The notes below the pieces were generated by a model. That model was given only the letters and a program-made list of their open reading frames with translations, was not told where the DNA came from and made no database searches. Both the position numbers and the translations under genes were made by a program. 64,000 nt of DNA from Liopterus haemorrhoidalis (Eukaryota; Arthropoda; Insecta; Coleoptera; Dytiscidae): assembly GCA_963971575.1 (NCBI GenBank), contig OZ020624.1, positions 7,684,903 to 7,748,902 of the forward strand. The letters run 5' to 3'. This document shows, one piece after another, positions 1 to 10,602 of this stretch (its first letter is position 1; each line of letters starts with the position of its first letter).

Positions 1-1576
1 CTTCTGTAACCACTGGATCCGTGGTGTCAACTGGAAGACTTTCTTGACAAGTACACCAGTGTGTAGGAATATTAGCACTATCACATGTTCTATGAGGTGA
101 GATTGGTAGGAAAAAACTAACATTCCTATCACCAGGATCATGTTTATCTCTTAAATATTCATCTCTCAATTGGTCTGGATGGAGAATATGATTTAAAGTT
201 GCGTGCAAATCGAAAGGAGTTGTTAAACGAAACGCATTTTTCTTCATGTTATCCACTGCGATTGGATACTTAGTTTGGAACCAAGGAGGAAGCACAAAGA
301 ATACAAATGGAAGTCTCTCTTCCAAATGACCTTGATGCGTTCTGGCAATCGCACCAAATCTATATCCATGGTCACTCATGAAAATTAAGATTGTGTTATT
401 TAAAACACCAGATTCCTTTATAAATGTTAAATGATTAATATAATCATCTTCTCCTAAACTTGCAGTATCTAAATGATCGTGCGCTAGTGTTGTTGTCCAT
501 AAAAATGAAAAGAAACGATGGTTTTTCATTTTACTAATAAATTTTTCACCGGATTGAAGTAATACTCGATACATCGGTCTAGTGCTCATACACAATGGGT
601 AACTATTCATCAATGTGAAACGATGAGAGATCGCTGTTAAGGCAGTATAATCAAATGTTTTCCAGTAATAATCAGTAGGTTGTTTGAACCATCCTTTTCG
701 ATGATAGTTAAATACACCAAAGTCAGTATTTTCTTCGGCAAAATTCACAATATAACCATTTTTAGTATAATTCTGGAAAACAAACGAACAGTTATCAAAT
801 TTTGTATCATAATTGGGCCAGCAAACTTTAATCAATTCTTCGAAACTGTACCCTGTGAACACAGGCATAAGATTGGGAAAAGTATTGTCAGCAAGTTTGT
901 TGTATCCAAAATATTCAATAGCATTCATTTGTTCTATTAGAAATTTGGCTGTCCTTGGCATTTTTCTGTGAAAATGTAATCTTGACACCGAATCTATTCC
1001 TAATATCAATACATTCAGTTTTTCATCATTTATGGCACGCTTGGTATTTAACTTAGACATTGGTTTTTTATTTGGCACGAAGGAATGGAAATCTATGTGT
1101 TTATGTCCATTATAACGGCATTCCACTTTTACAAATTCCTCATCGACATTTATACTAGATTTAAAAGGATATTGTTTTCCATATATAATTTTGTGGTCGG
1201 CTTCTGGGCCTGTTGGATCGACCCTCCAAAATGGCTTATAATGGCATTGAATATGATTAATATCTCGAATACCATATTTCTTAAACACACTTTGATCAAT
1301 ATATAAAGAAGTTAGATTTGAATAGACAAGTGGAATGCCACAACTATAACCAAAGTTAGGTTGTCCTAGTAACTTCTTAATTTCTTCATCGTATATGTCT
1401 AGAAATGGTATCTTACATCCGGTATTGTTAATTAGGTATTGTTGAGTAAGGTAGGTCCTTCTTTGACTTCCGAATAAAGAAAATACACTCAGTTCTTGTA
1501 TATTTAGTATGTACAATAAAAAAACTAGACCAAATATGAAGACTAGAATTGTTTGCTTCTTTGCTGTACTGATCAT
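1..1576 (-). CDS. DUF229 (sulfatase/alkaline-phosphatase fold) membrane protein, partial: C-terminus lies beyond the left edge
   Basis: One uninterrupted reading frame of 525 codons runs from an ATG at 1576 down to base 1 with no stop. Residues 8-27 are a hydrophobic stretch after a short basic start (MISTAKKQ), so a type II membrane anchor is likely. The DUF229 signature is clear: ILGIDSVSRLHFHRKMPRT at about 191-209 (Asp194/Ser195 in the position of the nucleophile/metal site), AHDHLDTASLGEDD at about 365-378, FMSDHGYRFG at about 399-408 (metal-binding Asp-His-Gly) and THQGHLEERLPF at about 413-424. Family members are usually around 600-700 residues, so roughly the last quarter is missing. 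The whole visible part lies in one exon, preceded by a good splice acceptor. The frame is intact, unlike every transposase nearby, so this looks like a functional host gene. The substrate is not known for this family and I infer none. Confidence 0.93.
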   Translation of the reverse strand, partial: MISTAKKQTILVFIFGLVFLLYILNIQELSVFSLFGSQRRTYLTQQYLINNTGCKIPFLDIYDEEIKKLLGQPNFGYSCGIPLVYSNLTSLYIDQSVFKKYGIRDINHIQCHYKPFWRVDPTGPEADHKIIYGKQYPFKSSINVDEEFVKVECRYNGHKHIDFHSFVPNKKPMSKLNTKRAINDEKLNVLILGIDSVSRLHFHRKMPRTAKFLIEQMNAIEYFGYNKLADNTFPNLMPVFTGYSFEELIKVCWPNYDTKFDNCSFVFQNYTKNGYIVNFAEENTDFGVFNYHRKGWFKQPTDYYWKTFDYTALTAISHRFTLMNSYPLCMSTRPMYRVLLQSGEKFISKMKNHRFFSFLWTTTLAHDHLDTASLGEDDYINHLTFIKESGVLNNTILIFMSDHGYRFGAIARTHQGHLEERLPFVFFVLPPWFQTKYPIAVDNMKKNAFRLTTPFDLHATLNHILHPDQLRDEYLRDKHDPGDRNVSFFLPISPHRTCDSANIPTHWCTCQESLPVDTTDPVVTE

Positions 1577-1606
1577 TTTTTGGTAGACCCTGAAAAAAAA
1601 AAAAAA
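1577..1606 (-). other. Splice acceptor and 5' leader of the DUF229 exon
   Basis: Read on the minus strand, a run of about 15 T residues ends in CAG at 1592-1590, followed by 13 bases before the ATG at 1576. This looks like a 3' splice site with the start codon near the beginning of the exon, so an upstream non-coding exon lies to the right. I did not find it. Confidence 0.6.
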
Positions 1607-2003
1607 AAATAAATAAATACTGTTTCAAACAGTGACTGAATGTTTTTCTTATGTGTACGTTTTGTACTTAAGGCGGCGCACAACCTTATAGTGCTCAATA
1701 GTTTCTTACACAAAACTAACAATCGGAATTAAAATTAATAATTATAAAATTAATAATCTATACAGTTACTCACAAAATTGAGCGTACAAAAGTTTTAGAA
1801 ATATACCTCCTAGGTAAAGATGCCTGTAAAGCAGATTATTTAAACCAATTATTTTTTATTTCTAAAATACAATTTAGAGATACAAAACTATCATAAATGG
1901 TATAAAATTAAATAATATTTAATAAACAATTGTTAAAGAAAACAAAAAATATATACATTTTCAGAGACACAAAATTGAGCGTACAAAAAGTAGTAATACT
2001 AAT

Positions 2004-2994
2004 TGTAAGGGAGGTAATTTTGATATTATTTCATAAATAAAATTTCATAAATAAATTCATTATAATCATTTAATTAGAGTAAAATATTTAATCTGTTAAA
2101 CGATACAAAAATAATCTATTTCTTAGAAAGGGCATTTAAGATAACGGGAGATTGTTTATTATTGCAACTTGACACTTTTGTCAATGTAACATGAAAAGTG
2201 AATCTTAAATTATTGTATTAAAAAAATATACGTCTACCATAAGCACATAAATAATAATTAAATTTTGTCTGAGATATAAATATGATGATTGGGATATTTT
2301 CTAATGGGATATATATCTGAGTTATCACCAATAAATTATGAATTTTAAGATAGTACAAGACAGACAGTCAAGAGGTGTGAAATGACATTTAACAGTTGGG
2401 CGAAGTAAGCATTTCAGGGCAGTCATGTTTTAAAGAGAGTTGAGCTTAAACCGTAATAACGTTAAGATGTAAAAAAAGTTGATTTTAAGCCGTCATATGG
2501 TTAAGACCATGTTTTGGAGTTGGTTTTTAAGAGACATGGGTTAGAGACATTTAGAGTGTTTGGGCGAGTCGAAATAAAGTAACAATGTAATTTCGTATGA
2601 ACGTTAGTGTAGTGACCAGCTAAAAAGTGGAGAGACAATATTTAGAAACATGTAGTGGTTAAATTAGTGTTTGATGTAAAGTGTGTCTAGTGGGTGCGAA
2701 TGTGTGTCTCTTTTGGATTTAGCTGTATCGACGTAATTGTAAGTCTATTGTAATTAGTGTACATATTTAAACCTTAATCGTAATTAAAGTAGGTTAGCTA
2801 AAATGTTGAGTTTAATTGAAACAACCCTTAATCCTTCCAAGAATCATAGCAACCAGCTAGCGGACTCATAAGGGGGCTCCAGACTTGATCCGCTCGCAAG
2901 TTTTGGAACCCATAATGTGAGGGATGTACAGAGTAAGTACAAATGAAATAAATAAATCAGCCAACCGTGAAATTTTCATATCAGAGTCCCCACA
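2004..2994. mobile_element. Solo LTR (991 bp), 4-bp target duplication TAAT
   Basis: The unit begins TGTAAGGGAG and ends CCCCACA, so it has the TG...CA ends of an LTR. It is flanked on both sides by TAAT (2000-2003 and 2995-2998). No coding sequence is present. A second copy begins at 63232 with the same first bases in unrelated flanking DNA, which fixes the left boundary independently. I infer a solo LTR left by recombination between the two LTRs of a retrotransposon; a 4-bp duplication would suit a Gypsy-type element, but I did not identify the superfamily. Confidence 0.78.
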
Positions 2995-3030
2995 TAATAA
3001 AATAATTAGAAAACAATCAGTTAATTTAAA

Positions 3031-4066
3031 TTAATATTTTGTCGCGTCACCTTTTGCTTCTATTACTGCTTGAAGGCGATTTGGCATAGACTGCACTAAT
3101 TTTCCACATACTTCTGCTGGTATATTATTCCATTCTTCTTGAAGTTTCGTTTTAAAATCATTTTTATTAGAAAATGAATTTTTTTTTATCCGAACTTTTA
3201 ATTCTCTCCATAAATTTTCAATTGGATTGAGATCAGGCGATTGTGGCGGTGTTTTGAGTAATTTTGGTGCATTGTATAACAGCCATTCCTTTACAATAAG
3301 CGCAGTATGTTTGGGATCGTCATCTTGTTGGAAATAATAAACTGGTGGCATATCTAATTTTTCTGCAGTAGCCGTAAGATTATTTTTGAAGATGTTTAGA
3401 TATTTTCATTTATTCATGATCCCTTCTATAAATTCTAAATTATCTGGGCCGTTTGAGCCCATAGCACCCCACAACATAACTGATCCCCCTCCGTGTTTTA
3501 CTGTCGGAACAGTATTAATTTTTTTAAATTCTGTATTGGGCTTCCACCAATCAATTTGTCTGCCGTCCGACCCAAAAAATAATAGTTTTCGTCTCGTCAG
3601 AAAAAAATAACTTTATTCCAAAAGCTAATTGGTTTACTAATTGGGCATACATTTTTGCAAATTCTAAGCGTTTCTTTTTATTCGTTTTTGAATTCAATGG
3701 TTTCTTGCGTGCAATTCGACCATTGTAGTTATTATTCCGGAGTACTCGGCGAACTGTTTCTACAGAAATTTGTTTATTTAATCTTTGTGACAATTCTGAC
3801 GTTAACTGGGGTACATTAATTTTAGGATCTTGCTTGATTTTTCGCAAAATAATTCTTTCATTCACAGATGATAACATTTTTTTTCTGCCTCTGCCCGTTT
3901 TGTATTGAATTGTACCTTCATATTTAAATTTATTTATTATTTTTTTAATTATGGAATGTCTTCGGTTTACTATATCACCTATTTCACGCATTCTATGACC
4001 CTGGGCGTATAATTTAAATATTAGTTTTCGTGTAGATTCGTCAGTCTGTTTACGTTTATTTTCCAT
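3031..4066 (-). pseudogene. Tc1 transposase, DD34E, broken
   Basis: The start is the ATG at 4066. The N-terminal 160 or so residues form the paired-like helix-turn-helix region (RMREIGDIVNRRHSIIKKII, then GRGRKK) and reach the first catalytic Asp in FFSDET. A one-base frameshift in a T-run near 3585 follows. The reading continues in another frame through HGGGSVMLWGAM, meets an in-frame TGA at 3406-3408, and ends with the second Asp (QQDDDPKHTA) and the Glu (SPDLNPIENLW) separated by 34 residues, stopping at 3031. It lies between the IR/DR ends in the expected place. At least one frameshift and one stop make it inactive. Confidence 0.9.
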
Positions 4067-4470
4067 TATAATAGATACAAAATCACTGTACCTAATGCAA
4101 ATTAAACTAATGAAAAAAACATCTGTTGCAAGATAAAACCTGTGCGAATTATTTCAGGAAAAGACATGTCTTAAATCAATCAAAATTAACTAGTACGCTC
4201 AATTTTGTGTCTCTAAAAAGTTATATTTTTTTAGTTTTCCTTAAAATTTTTTAACAAATATTACTATACTTTATAGTATTTGTAATAATTTTGGATCTGC
4301 AAGGTGTATTTTATAAATAAAAAATAATTAGTTTTAAAAAAATCTGTTTTATAGTCACGTTTTATTAAAAAGTATCTTTTTCAAATTCTTGTATGCTCAA
4401 TTTTGTGAGTAACTGTATATATCAATATTTGCAGCGAATGTTTATTTAAAACGTAACTTCGTTACTTGAA

Positions 4471-5248
4471 AAAATTGATGTGAAGTGTGAATATTCACAC
4501 ATTTCAGGGTTTCGCAGGTATATAATAAGTGAAGGCGGTATGCTGAGTGTGTAGGACAAATTTTACTTTGTAGTAATCACGGCAAAATGTACGATATTTT
4601 TAAAATAATTTATCGTCTGTTAATCATATAATAAGATAATTATTAAATTTACGCTCTTAAAAATTAAATACAACATTTGTCAAAATATAACTAGAATTTT
4701 GACAAAATAATTTCAACATAATAAAAATGCAAAAAAAAAACAGAAAAAATAAAATTCACTCAGTACTCGAACTCGAAACCCTTCGTTTACCAGCGAGTTT
4801 TAGCTTACGACACCAGTGCTCTAACCAATAACGCCATCGTACGCCTTGCATGTGAGTGTCTTACATTGGTATAACTTTTGTACTTTGTGAACCAAAAACC
4901 ACAAAAAATGCGTTATTTTCCGAAAACATAATCTGATCAAAAATTCCTGTTGTACTATTTCGGTTCACATCAATATACATTACTTAGAATTTTTTTAGAT
5001 TTTTAGTTTAAACCATCTGGGCTACAGGGTGTGGGACAAAATTTTTTTTGCACAATTTTGGCAAAAATCACTTCAAAATAATTTATTTAGCAAAAATAAA
5101 AATTTGATCGTTAATCCACGTACTAAGAGCTTTCATTTGATACCCTACTCATAATTTAGTATTTTTCCTATGTGCGGGTCAAAGAGTTGTATAAGCATGC
5201 CAAATTTCAACTCTCTAGGTTTAGCCGTTTGGCTACAATTTTTACCGA

Positions 5249-5286
<38 letters not shown>

Positions 5287-5335
5287 GACAAAATGACGGT
5301 ATAAGTTTTTTGGTCATACCTACAAAACCCTAAAA
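4471..5335 (-). repeat. HINE-B copy 1 (Helentron-like non-autonomous repeat)
   Basis: Read on the minus strand it starts AGGGTTTTGTAGGTATGACC (5' subterminal repeat), has a (TCTG)n tract at 5251-5285, and ends with the 3' subterminal inverted copy, the hairpin GTGTGAATATTCACAC and TTCACATCAATTTTTT. It is most similar to the copy at 47077-48020; both share type 1 of the internal tRNA-like cassette. It interrupts the left arm of the piggyBac element. Confidence 0.82.
4758..4846 (-). other. tRNA-like cassette type 1 in HINE-B copy 1
   Basis: On the minus strand TGGCGTTATTGGTTAGAGC (4836-4818) is a good Pol III A box, and GGGTTTCGAGTTCGAGTA (4781-4764) is a B box with one extra base. A T-rich tract follows on the same strand. 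The intervening arm CTGGTGTCGTAAG resembles an anticodon stem-loop but the fold is imperfect, so this is a tRNA-derived sequence rather than a working tRNA gene. Confidence 0.55.
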
Positions 5336-5830
5336 ACAATGTTTTCTTTCAACCTCTTATGTATAAATGTGCTTTCCAAAGTTAAACTGTCGACTATTCA
5401 ATACATCTTTCTAATATGATATTTTAAATTGTAGAAAAAACTGTTATGTAATTTGTAAATAAGCAAATTGCATTATAGACGCCATCTTGTAAACCAATCG
5501 ACGTATATTTGCGTACGATGCGGCGAATTGTAGCTAAAGCTTCATTATATAAATATGTTTGTAGCTCTTTTGTTTTATTGTGAAAACTACTTATAGTTAT
5601 TGTACTTGGTAGTATATTTTGGTACTATTCTACTTTAGCAAACCCACTAGGCAATGTTGCCAACTATAGTAAAATTAAAACAAGTAAATTTAAACTAAAA
5701 TCACAATAGAATTAAAATTATTTGTATAATAATGCTTAACTTTCAGTTAAATAAATCTAATTAAATTAATATTTCCGTATTTTATAATAAGAATAAATAA
5801 TAATATTACATTGACAGCTGATTAAAGATT
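5336..5830 (+). other. PiggyBac element, left internal sequence
   Basis: The block around GACGCCATCTTGTAAACCA, GGCGAATTGTAGCTAAAGC and TATTGTACTTGGTA recurs in the TTAA-flanked element at 41500-41660, so it belongs to the piggyBac family rather than to flanking DNA. No coding sequence is visible. Confidence 0.6.
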
Positions 5831-5992
5831 AAAAAATCAGCTGTGGCCACCACAGGATCGAGCGCCATCATAAAGTACTTGTATAAAATACATTCTAGCA
5901 GCAGAGTAGAAATAACTTGGCCTAATATTTTCTAACAGATATTATTTATCATGACCATGGGAACGTTACATGTAAGTATAAAAAATTGAGAG

Positions 5993-6236
5993 AGGCTGGG
6001 TGGGGTTATACAATTTTCAAAATCTTAATGAACCTTGCTATATAAAAAAAAAGAAAAAATACTGCACATATTTAGAAACCTAAATAATGGTATTAGCTAT
6101 TCGAATTGAAATTAACAAATAAAATATTTTAACATAAAATTTATTTTGGCATCCCAAATAATCATCATTCACTTACTAAAACCTGCGAAACCCTGAAATG
6201 TGTGAAAATTCACACTTCAAATCAATTTTTTAATTT
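5993..6236 (+). repeat. HINE-B 3'-end fragment inside HINE-A copy 1
   Basis: It matches the last 240 bp or so of other HINE-B copies, from CAATTTTCAAAATCTTAATG to the hairpin GTGTGAAAATTCACAC and the terminal CAATTTTTT. The 5' three-quarters are missing. Confidence 0.72.
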
Positions 6237-7189
6237 TCAATTTTTGGTACTTTTCGACAATTTTATTTGATGGCCTATTAATAAAGTTGTGTGCTAGCCA
6301 CTAAATCTTCAATTTTTTTCTAAACTATTTAAAGTCTGAGGATTTCAAAAATTCAAACCGCAGATCTCTATCTCTTACCGTTTTTGAGATAGGATTGTTT
6401 AGAAAATTAAAGTTGGCATTTCCATATTTAAAAAAATGATAAATACATAATAATATTAAAAAAATAATAAATAAAATAATGTAAACCTATGTTTGTTAAT
6501 AATAATAATAATAATAATAATAGTTTATTTATTTAGCTAATGTTAGTAAGATCCATATTAACAAACATAAACATATAAACATTTTAATAAACATTCAAAT
6601 CAAATTTAATCCTTATTTTGTCAATTTAAACCTTTATTTGTCCACTTAGTTCACGCAAAACGTGATCTTTGTCAAATTAAATATCGATTTTTCGTAATTT
6701 AGTGCTTTAAAATTTTAATAACATATTTGAATCAATTGTTTGGGACCTTAAAAATAAGTAGGTCGTAAAATTAGGTTCTAAACTTGTTGCAAATTGGTTT
6801 GTAATTTTCTACAATAATTTCAAAACTGTATTACTGTGATAAATCATATTTTGAATGTTATCTTCCCAAATATTTTTAATATCAGCCCTGCCTAGGAAAT
6901 CCTGTAAGCTATAAAAATTCACAGTTTATATATTTTTTCAGATAAACATGTTTCGTCACATAAATGTTTACGTAATTCCTGCTAATGATATAAAAATAAA
7001 ATTTCCTTATCAACTTATTTAAGAGGATTAATTATTTTTTGAATCCCATACTAATTCATTTGTGGTTAACAAAACATCGAGATAACATTAAAATGTCTTT
7101 CTTATAAATTCTAAGTTATTTTTTGTACGTATTTTAACATTGAATATATTGGGTGTCGTGAAAGTGTAGTTATTTTTGGAAATTTGGGT
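6237..7189. other. Unassigned AT-rich sequence
   Basis: No coding frame or recognised element is seen. It contains an (AAT)n microsatellite at 6499-6521. Phrases such as TCTCTTACCGTTTTTGAGAT (6371-6390, reversed) resemble the tandem unit that follows, so it may be a decayed part of the same array. Confidence 0.4.
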
Positions 7190-8090
7190 ATTAAATCAAA
7201 AACTATATCTCAAAAATGGTAAGAAATAGAGACCTAAGGTTTAAATCTTTAAAAAAATTAGTTTTACGATGTTTTTTCTGTAATATTTGGTCCGTAATGA
7301 CCTAAAACTAATTGGTAAAATTTTGATTTTATTTTTTAAATTTCAAAAATTCATATTTCAAAAATGGTAAGAGGTAGAGACTTGAGGTTTGAATTTTTGG
7401 AATTCTTACACCTTGTTTTGTCTAGAAAAAATTATTGTTTGGTCCGTAATGACCTAAAACTATTGAAAATTTTGATTTTTTTGTAATTTTAAAAATTCAT
7501 ATCTCAAAAAAGGTAAGAAATAGAGACTTGAGGTTTGAATTTTTGGAATTCTCACACCTTGTTTTGTCTAGAAAAATATAATGTTTGGTCCGTAATGACC
7601 TAAAACTATTTGTGAAAATTTTGAAACTTTTTGCAATTTTAAAAATTCATATCTCAAAAAAGGTAAGAAATAGAGACTTGAGGTTTGAATTTTTGGAATT
7701 CTCACACCATGTTTTGTCTAGAAAAATATAATGTTTGGTCCGTAATGACCTAAAACTATTAGGGAAAATTTGGAATTTTTTTGGGTTTTTAAAAAATTCA
7801 TATCTCATAAAAGGTAAGAAATAGAGACTTGAGGTTTGAATTTTTGGAATTCTCACACCTTGTTTTGTCTAGAAAAAATTAATGTTTGGTCCGTAAAGAC
7901 CTAAAATTATTAGGGAAAATTTTGATTTTAATGGAATTTAAAAAAAATCTTATCTCAAAAAAGGTAAGAGATAGAGACTTGAGGTTTAAATGTTTGGAAT
8001 TCTCACATTTTATTTTGTCTAGAAAAAAATAATGTTTGGTCCGTAATGACCTAAAACTATTAGGGAAAAATTTAGAAAAGTTTTTCAATT
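7190..8090. repeat. Tandem array, unit about 150 bp, six units
   Basis: The core TCCGTAATGACCTAAAACTA recurs at 7291, 7443, 7589, 7739, 7890 and 8040, giving spacings of 152, 146, 150, 151 and 150 bp. Each unit also has CAAAAAAGGTAAGAAATAGA, GACTTGAGGTTTGAATTTT and TTTTGTCTAGAAAAA. Later units are more alike than the first, as expected of local expansion. The array has no coding potential. Confidence 0.88.
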
Positions 8091-8635
8091 TTTTTTTTTT
8101 CGTTTTATCAAAAAATGTCTCAAATAAAAGTTGTTATATATTGCTTTTATAGCAACTTTTGTTCAATAATTTGTTTCGAAATATTTTACTGTTGTGAAAT
8201 ATTCGCAAAAATCTTAAAATCGACACGAGTAAACTCCCATTTTTAGTCAACCGATTTTTATCAAAAGTTGATCAACTCGTGCCATTGAAGGCAGAAGCTT
8301 AAATATGAAGTTTCATAAAAATCCTTTCAGCCGAATTTGCTCTGCACGTGTACACAGACAGACAGACGGACGGACGGACGGACGGACGGACGGACAGACA
8401 GACCGACAGACATCATGCTAAAAATAGTCAAAACGTTATGTAGGGACCTCAATTCGTGGAGATCCATCGAAATCTCGAAATGTCAAAATCGGTATGATCA
8501 CAATACCTCCCTTATATATGTTGGTAGTCGGTAAAAAGTTTGTGTAAAAAACGTTTGTGCGGTGTAGGATGTAATTCAGTAGTTATACCTTTATCTTGTT
8601 GTTGTTTTATTTTGTAAAGTGTATACATTCTTTAT

Positions 8636-9063
8636 ATATTTACCGACCGCCAACATATATAAGGGAGGTATTGTAATCATACCGATTTTGCCATTTCGAG
8701 ATTTCGATGGATCTCCACGAATTGAGGTCCCTACATAAAGTTATGACTATTTTTAGCATGATGTCTGTCAGTCTGTCTGTCCGTCCGTCTGTCCGTCCGT
8801 CTGTCTGTCCGTCTGTCTGTCCGTCTGTCTGTCCGTCTGTCTGTCCGTCTGTCTGTGTACACGTGTAGAGCAAATTCGGCTGAAAGGATTTTTATGAAAC
8901 TTCATATTTAAGCTTCTGCCATCAATGGCACGAGTTGATCAACTTTTGGTAAAAATCAGTTGACTAAAAATGGGAGTTTACTCGTATCGATTTTAAAATT
9001 TTTGTGAATATTTCACAACAGAAAAATATTTCGAAAAAATTTATTGAACAAAAGTTGCTATAA
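8636..9063 (+). repeat. HINE-A copy 2, 3'-truncated
   Basis: The 5' end TTTACCGACCGCCAACATAT is followed by a (TCTG/TCCG)n tract at 8764-8853 and the conserved body up to CAAAAGTTGCTATAAAT. The 3' part with the hairpin is missing; from about 9064 the sequence is piggyBac leader. It faces copy 1 head to head across about 100 bp. Confidence 0.8.
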
Positions 9064-9197
9064 ATATTTCTCGTCTCCAGTAGCCTCTTCTAAGTTCACT
9101 ACAAACAAAAACAACTATATCGTCGAAAGAGTTACGCGCGACTCTGCGAAAATATTTTTTCTTGCTTTTTCAACTAAGTTGGTATTTTTGATAAAAA

Positions 9198-10598
9198 ATG
9201 GCTCGTAGACCTATTAGTGATTCCAAGATATTTTCGCAAATACAAGAAGATATAGAGCACTGGTTTTGAACCGGTGCTCCGCGAGCTTGTTGCAAGTGCT
9301 CCGCGAAATTTTTAAATCCGAATTATAGTGTTGACTCCAATCATATCTTGTTACCCAGATAGAGCATTGACTCTACCGGCCTATATTATTCACTGTGCCA
9401 GACATAACTGTTTTTGTTTTGTGACATTGAAAACAATTATTTGCTCGTCAGCATTCGTATGTTTGTGGCGACATTTCCCTTCCTATCTCACTGTCTGAAG
9501 TAAAAATTATTGAAACTTGTTACGTCGTATTTCTCATTTCAATATTTCAGTGTCTCCGTCAGATCCTCTGATATAGTCACATTTTATATGTTTTTATTTG
9601 GATTATGTTATGTGAGTTTTGTTCATAAGTTTTACCATCTGTAATTCAGGTCTTAGATAACTATCCGGTAAGGCATTTTTTTTAGTGAATTATTTTTTTA
9701 TGATACAGGCACACCTACTCCTTTAGCTCATTCTCTCTTTCGATCAGCTCTAAAGTGTGGGGGAATCCCGCTGTAGCTGTAGCCGTTTTACAGATATGAA
9801 ATAACGGACAATACATGGATTGTTCAATATTTTACTCATATTGGGTGTATTTTAAACTCCTCAAGGGCCGTTTCTACTATTAGGCAAGTTTAGGCGACTG
9901 CCTATGGCGGCAAAACAGCCGAAAAATTCAAAATCAAACAGCGCAAGGTTGTACAAATTAGGAAAAAAATCTAAAATATGATATAATTGTATGTCGGAAT
10001 GTAATGCTGCGTTCAGAACCTCGAAATTAGGAATTATTTTTTCCTTTTTGATTTTGGTGCTCCGCGAATTTACCTTATGGTCAAAAGTGCTCCGTGACTT
10101 CAAAAAGGTTAAGAACCACTGATATAGAGAGTGAATCAGCGCTCAGTTACGTAGGTTCAAAAGTTTCCGACCACCTTTCTAATGTAGAAAGTAACGAAGG
10201 AATTCCGTATGTAGAAGAAGCAAGCTGCTCGAGTTCGGACGAATTCAAACTGCTTTATCAGATGGTTTAAAAAAAGGCGAATGTACCTACGAGCATTGGG
10301 AATAGAACTGACAAAAGAGTACGTACAGAGAAGACCTACAATGGTCAACCTCCCAAGAAAACTCAAAAGAAATATAAGAAACCATCTGAGTACACACGTA
10401 AGTACTGAAGACAGAAGCAATGAACCAAGCACAAGTTCCAATGCAAGCATAGGAAGCTGAAAAAATATGTCCAGCTAAAAAAGGAGACAATCTAAGACAC
10501 AATGCACATCTTGGCTAAGAAATATTTGCAGGGACTACACTACATTTGTTTACAATGAATGTTACCATGACAAAGAGACAGATGAGGAAGAAAGCTAA
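9198..10598 (+). pseudogene. PiggyBac transposase with large internal deletion, split by a hAT element
   Basis: An ATG at 9198 opens MARRPISDSKIFSQIQEDIE. A hAT element then intervenes; on removing it with one target duplication, the frame continues ESALSYVGSKVSDHLSNVES and an acidic, serine-rich stretch, which is typical of the piggyBac N-terminus. After a frameshift near 10270 the reading is RRMYLRALGIELTKEYVQRR..LPR, a typical piggyBac sequence just before the C-terminal domain. The end is cysteine-rich (CTSWLRNICRDYTTFVYNEC), matching the C-terminal zinc-binding domain, with a stop at 10596-10598. The whole catalytic core (the DDD region, several hundred residues) is absent, so no activity is possible. 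Confidence 0.72.
9258..10121. mobile_element. Non-autonomous hAT element, TSD ATATAGAG
   Basis: Perfect 8-bp duplications flank it (9250-9257 and 10122-10129). The ends are CACTGGTTTTGAACC and GGTTAAGAACCACTG, a hAT-type inverted pair. The inner flanks repeat GTGCTCCGCGA / TCCGTGA. No transposase is present. It sits in the piggyBac transposase frame. Confidence 0.9.
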
Positions 10599-10602
10599 AC
10601 TA

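Larger units (their letters stand above)
1763..4415 (-). mobile_element. Tc1-type element with IR/DR ends, nested in the piggyBac element
   Basis: It is flanked by TA (1761-1762 and 4416-4417). The inverted ends are about 225 bp long, and each carries two direct copies of the motif CACAAAATTGAGCGTAC: outer at about 1771, inner at about 1968, with mirror copies at about 4192-4208 and 4394-4405. This is the inverted-repeat/direct-repeat arrangement known from Sleeping Beauty and related Tc1 elements. It holds a broken transposase and a solo LTR. Confidence 0.9.
5832..8537 (-). repeat. HINE-A copy 1, interrupted by about 2.1 kb
   Basis: The 3' end (AATCAGCTGTGGCCACCACAG) lies at 5835-5855 and the 5' end (TAGTCGGTAAAAA, with the CAGA tract at 8351-8410) at 8525-8537. 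The body stops at about 5985 and resumes at about 8100 (CGTTTTATCAAAAAATGTCTC). Between them are a HINE-B 3' fragment, about 950 bp of unidentified DNA and a 150-bp tandem array. Confidence 0.78.

Noticed and set aside
2004..2994. Could be a MITE or LARD rather than an LTR
   Set aside because: Ends are TG...CA without an extended inverted repeat and the duplication is 4 bp; LTR fits best, though superfamily is unknown.
8351..8410. CRISPR-like regular repeats
   Set aside because: This is an eukaryotic microsatellite of 4-bp units with no spacers.
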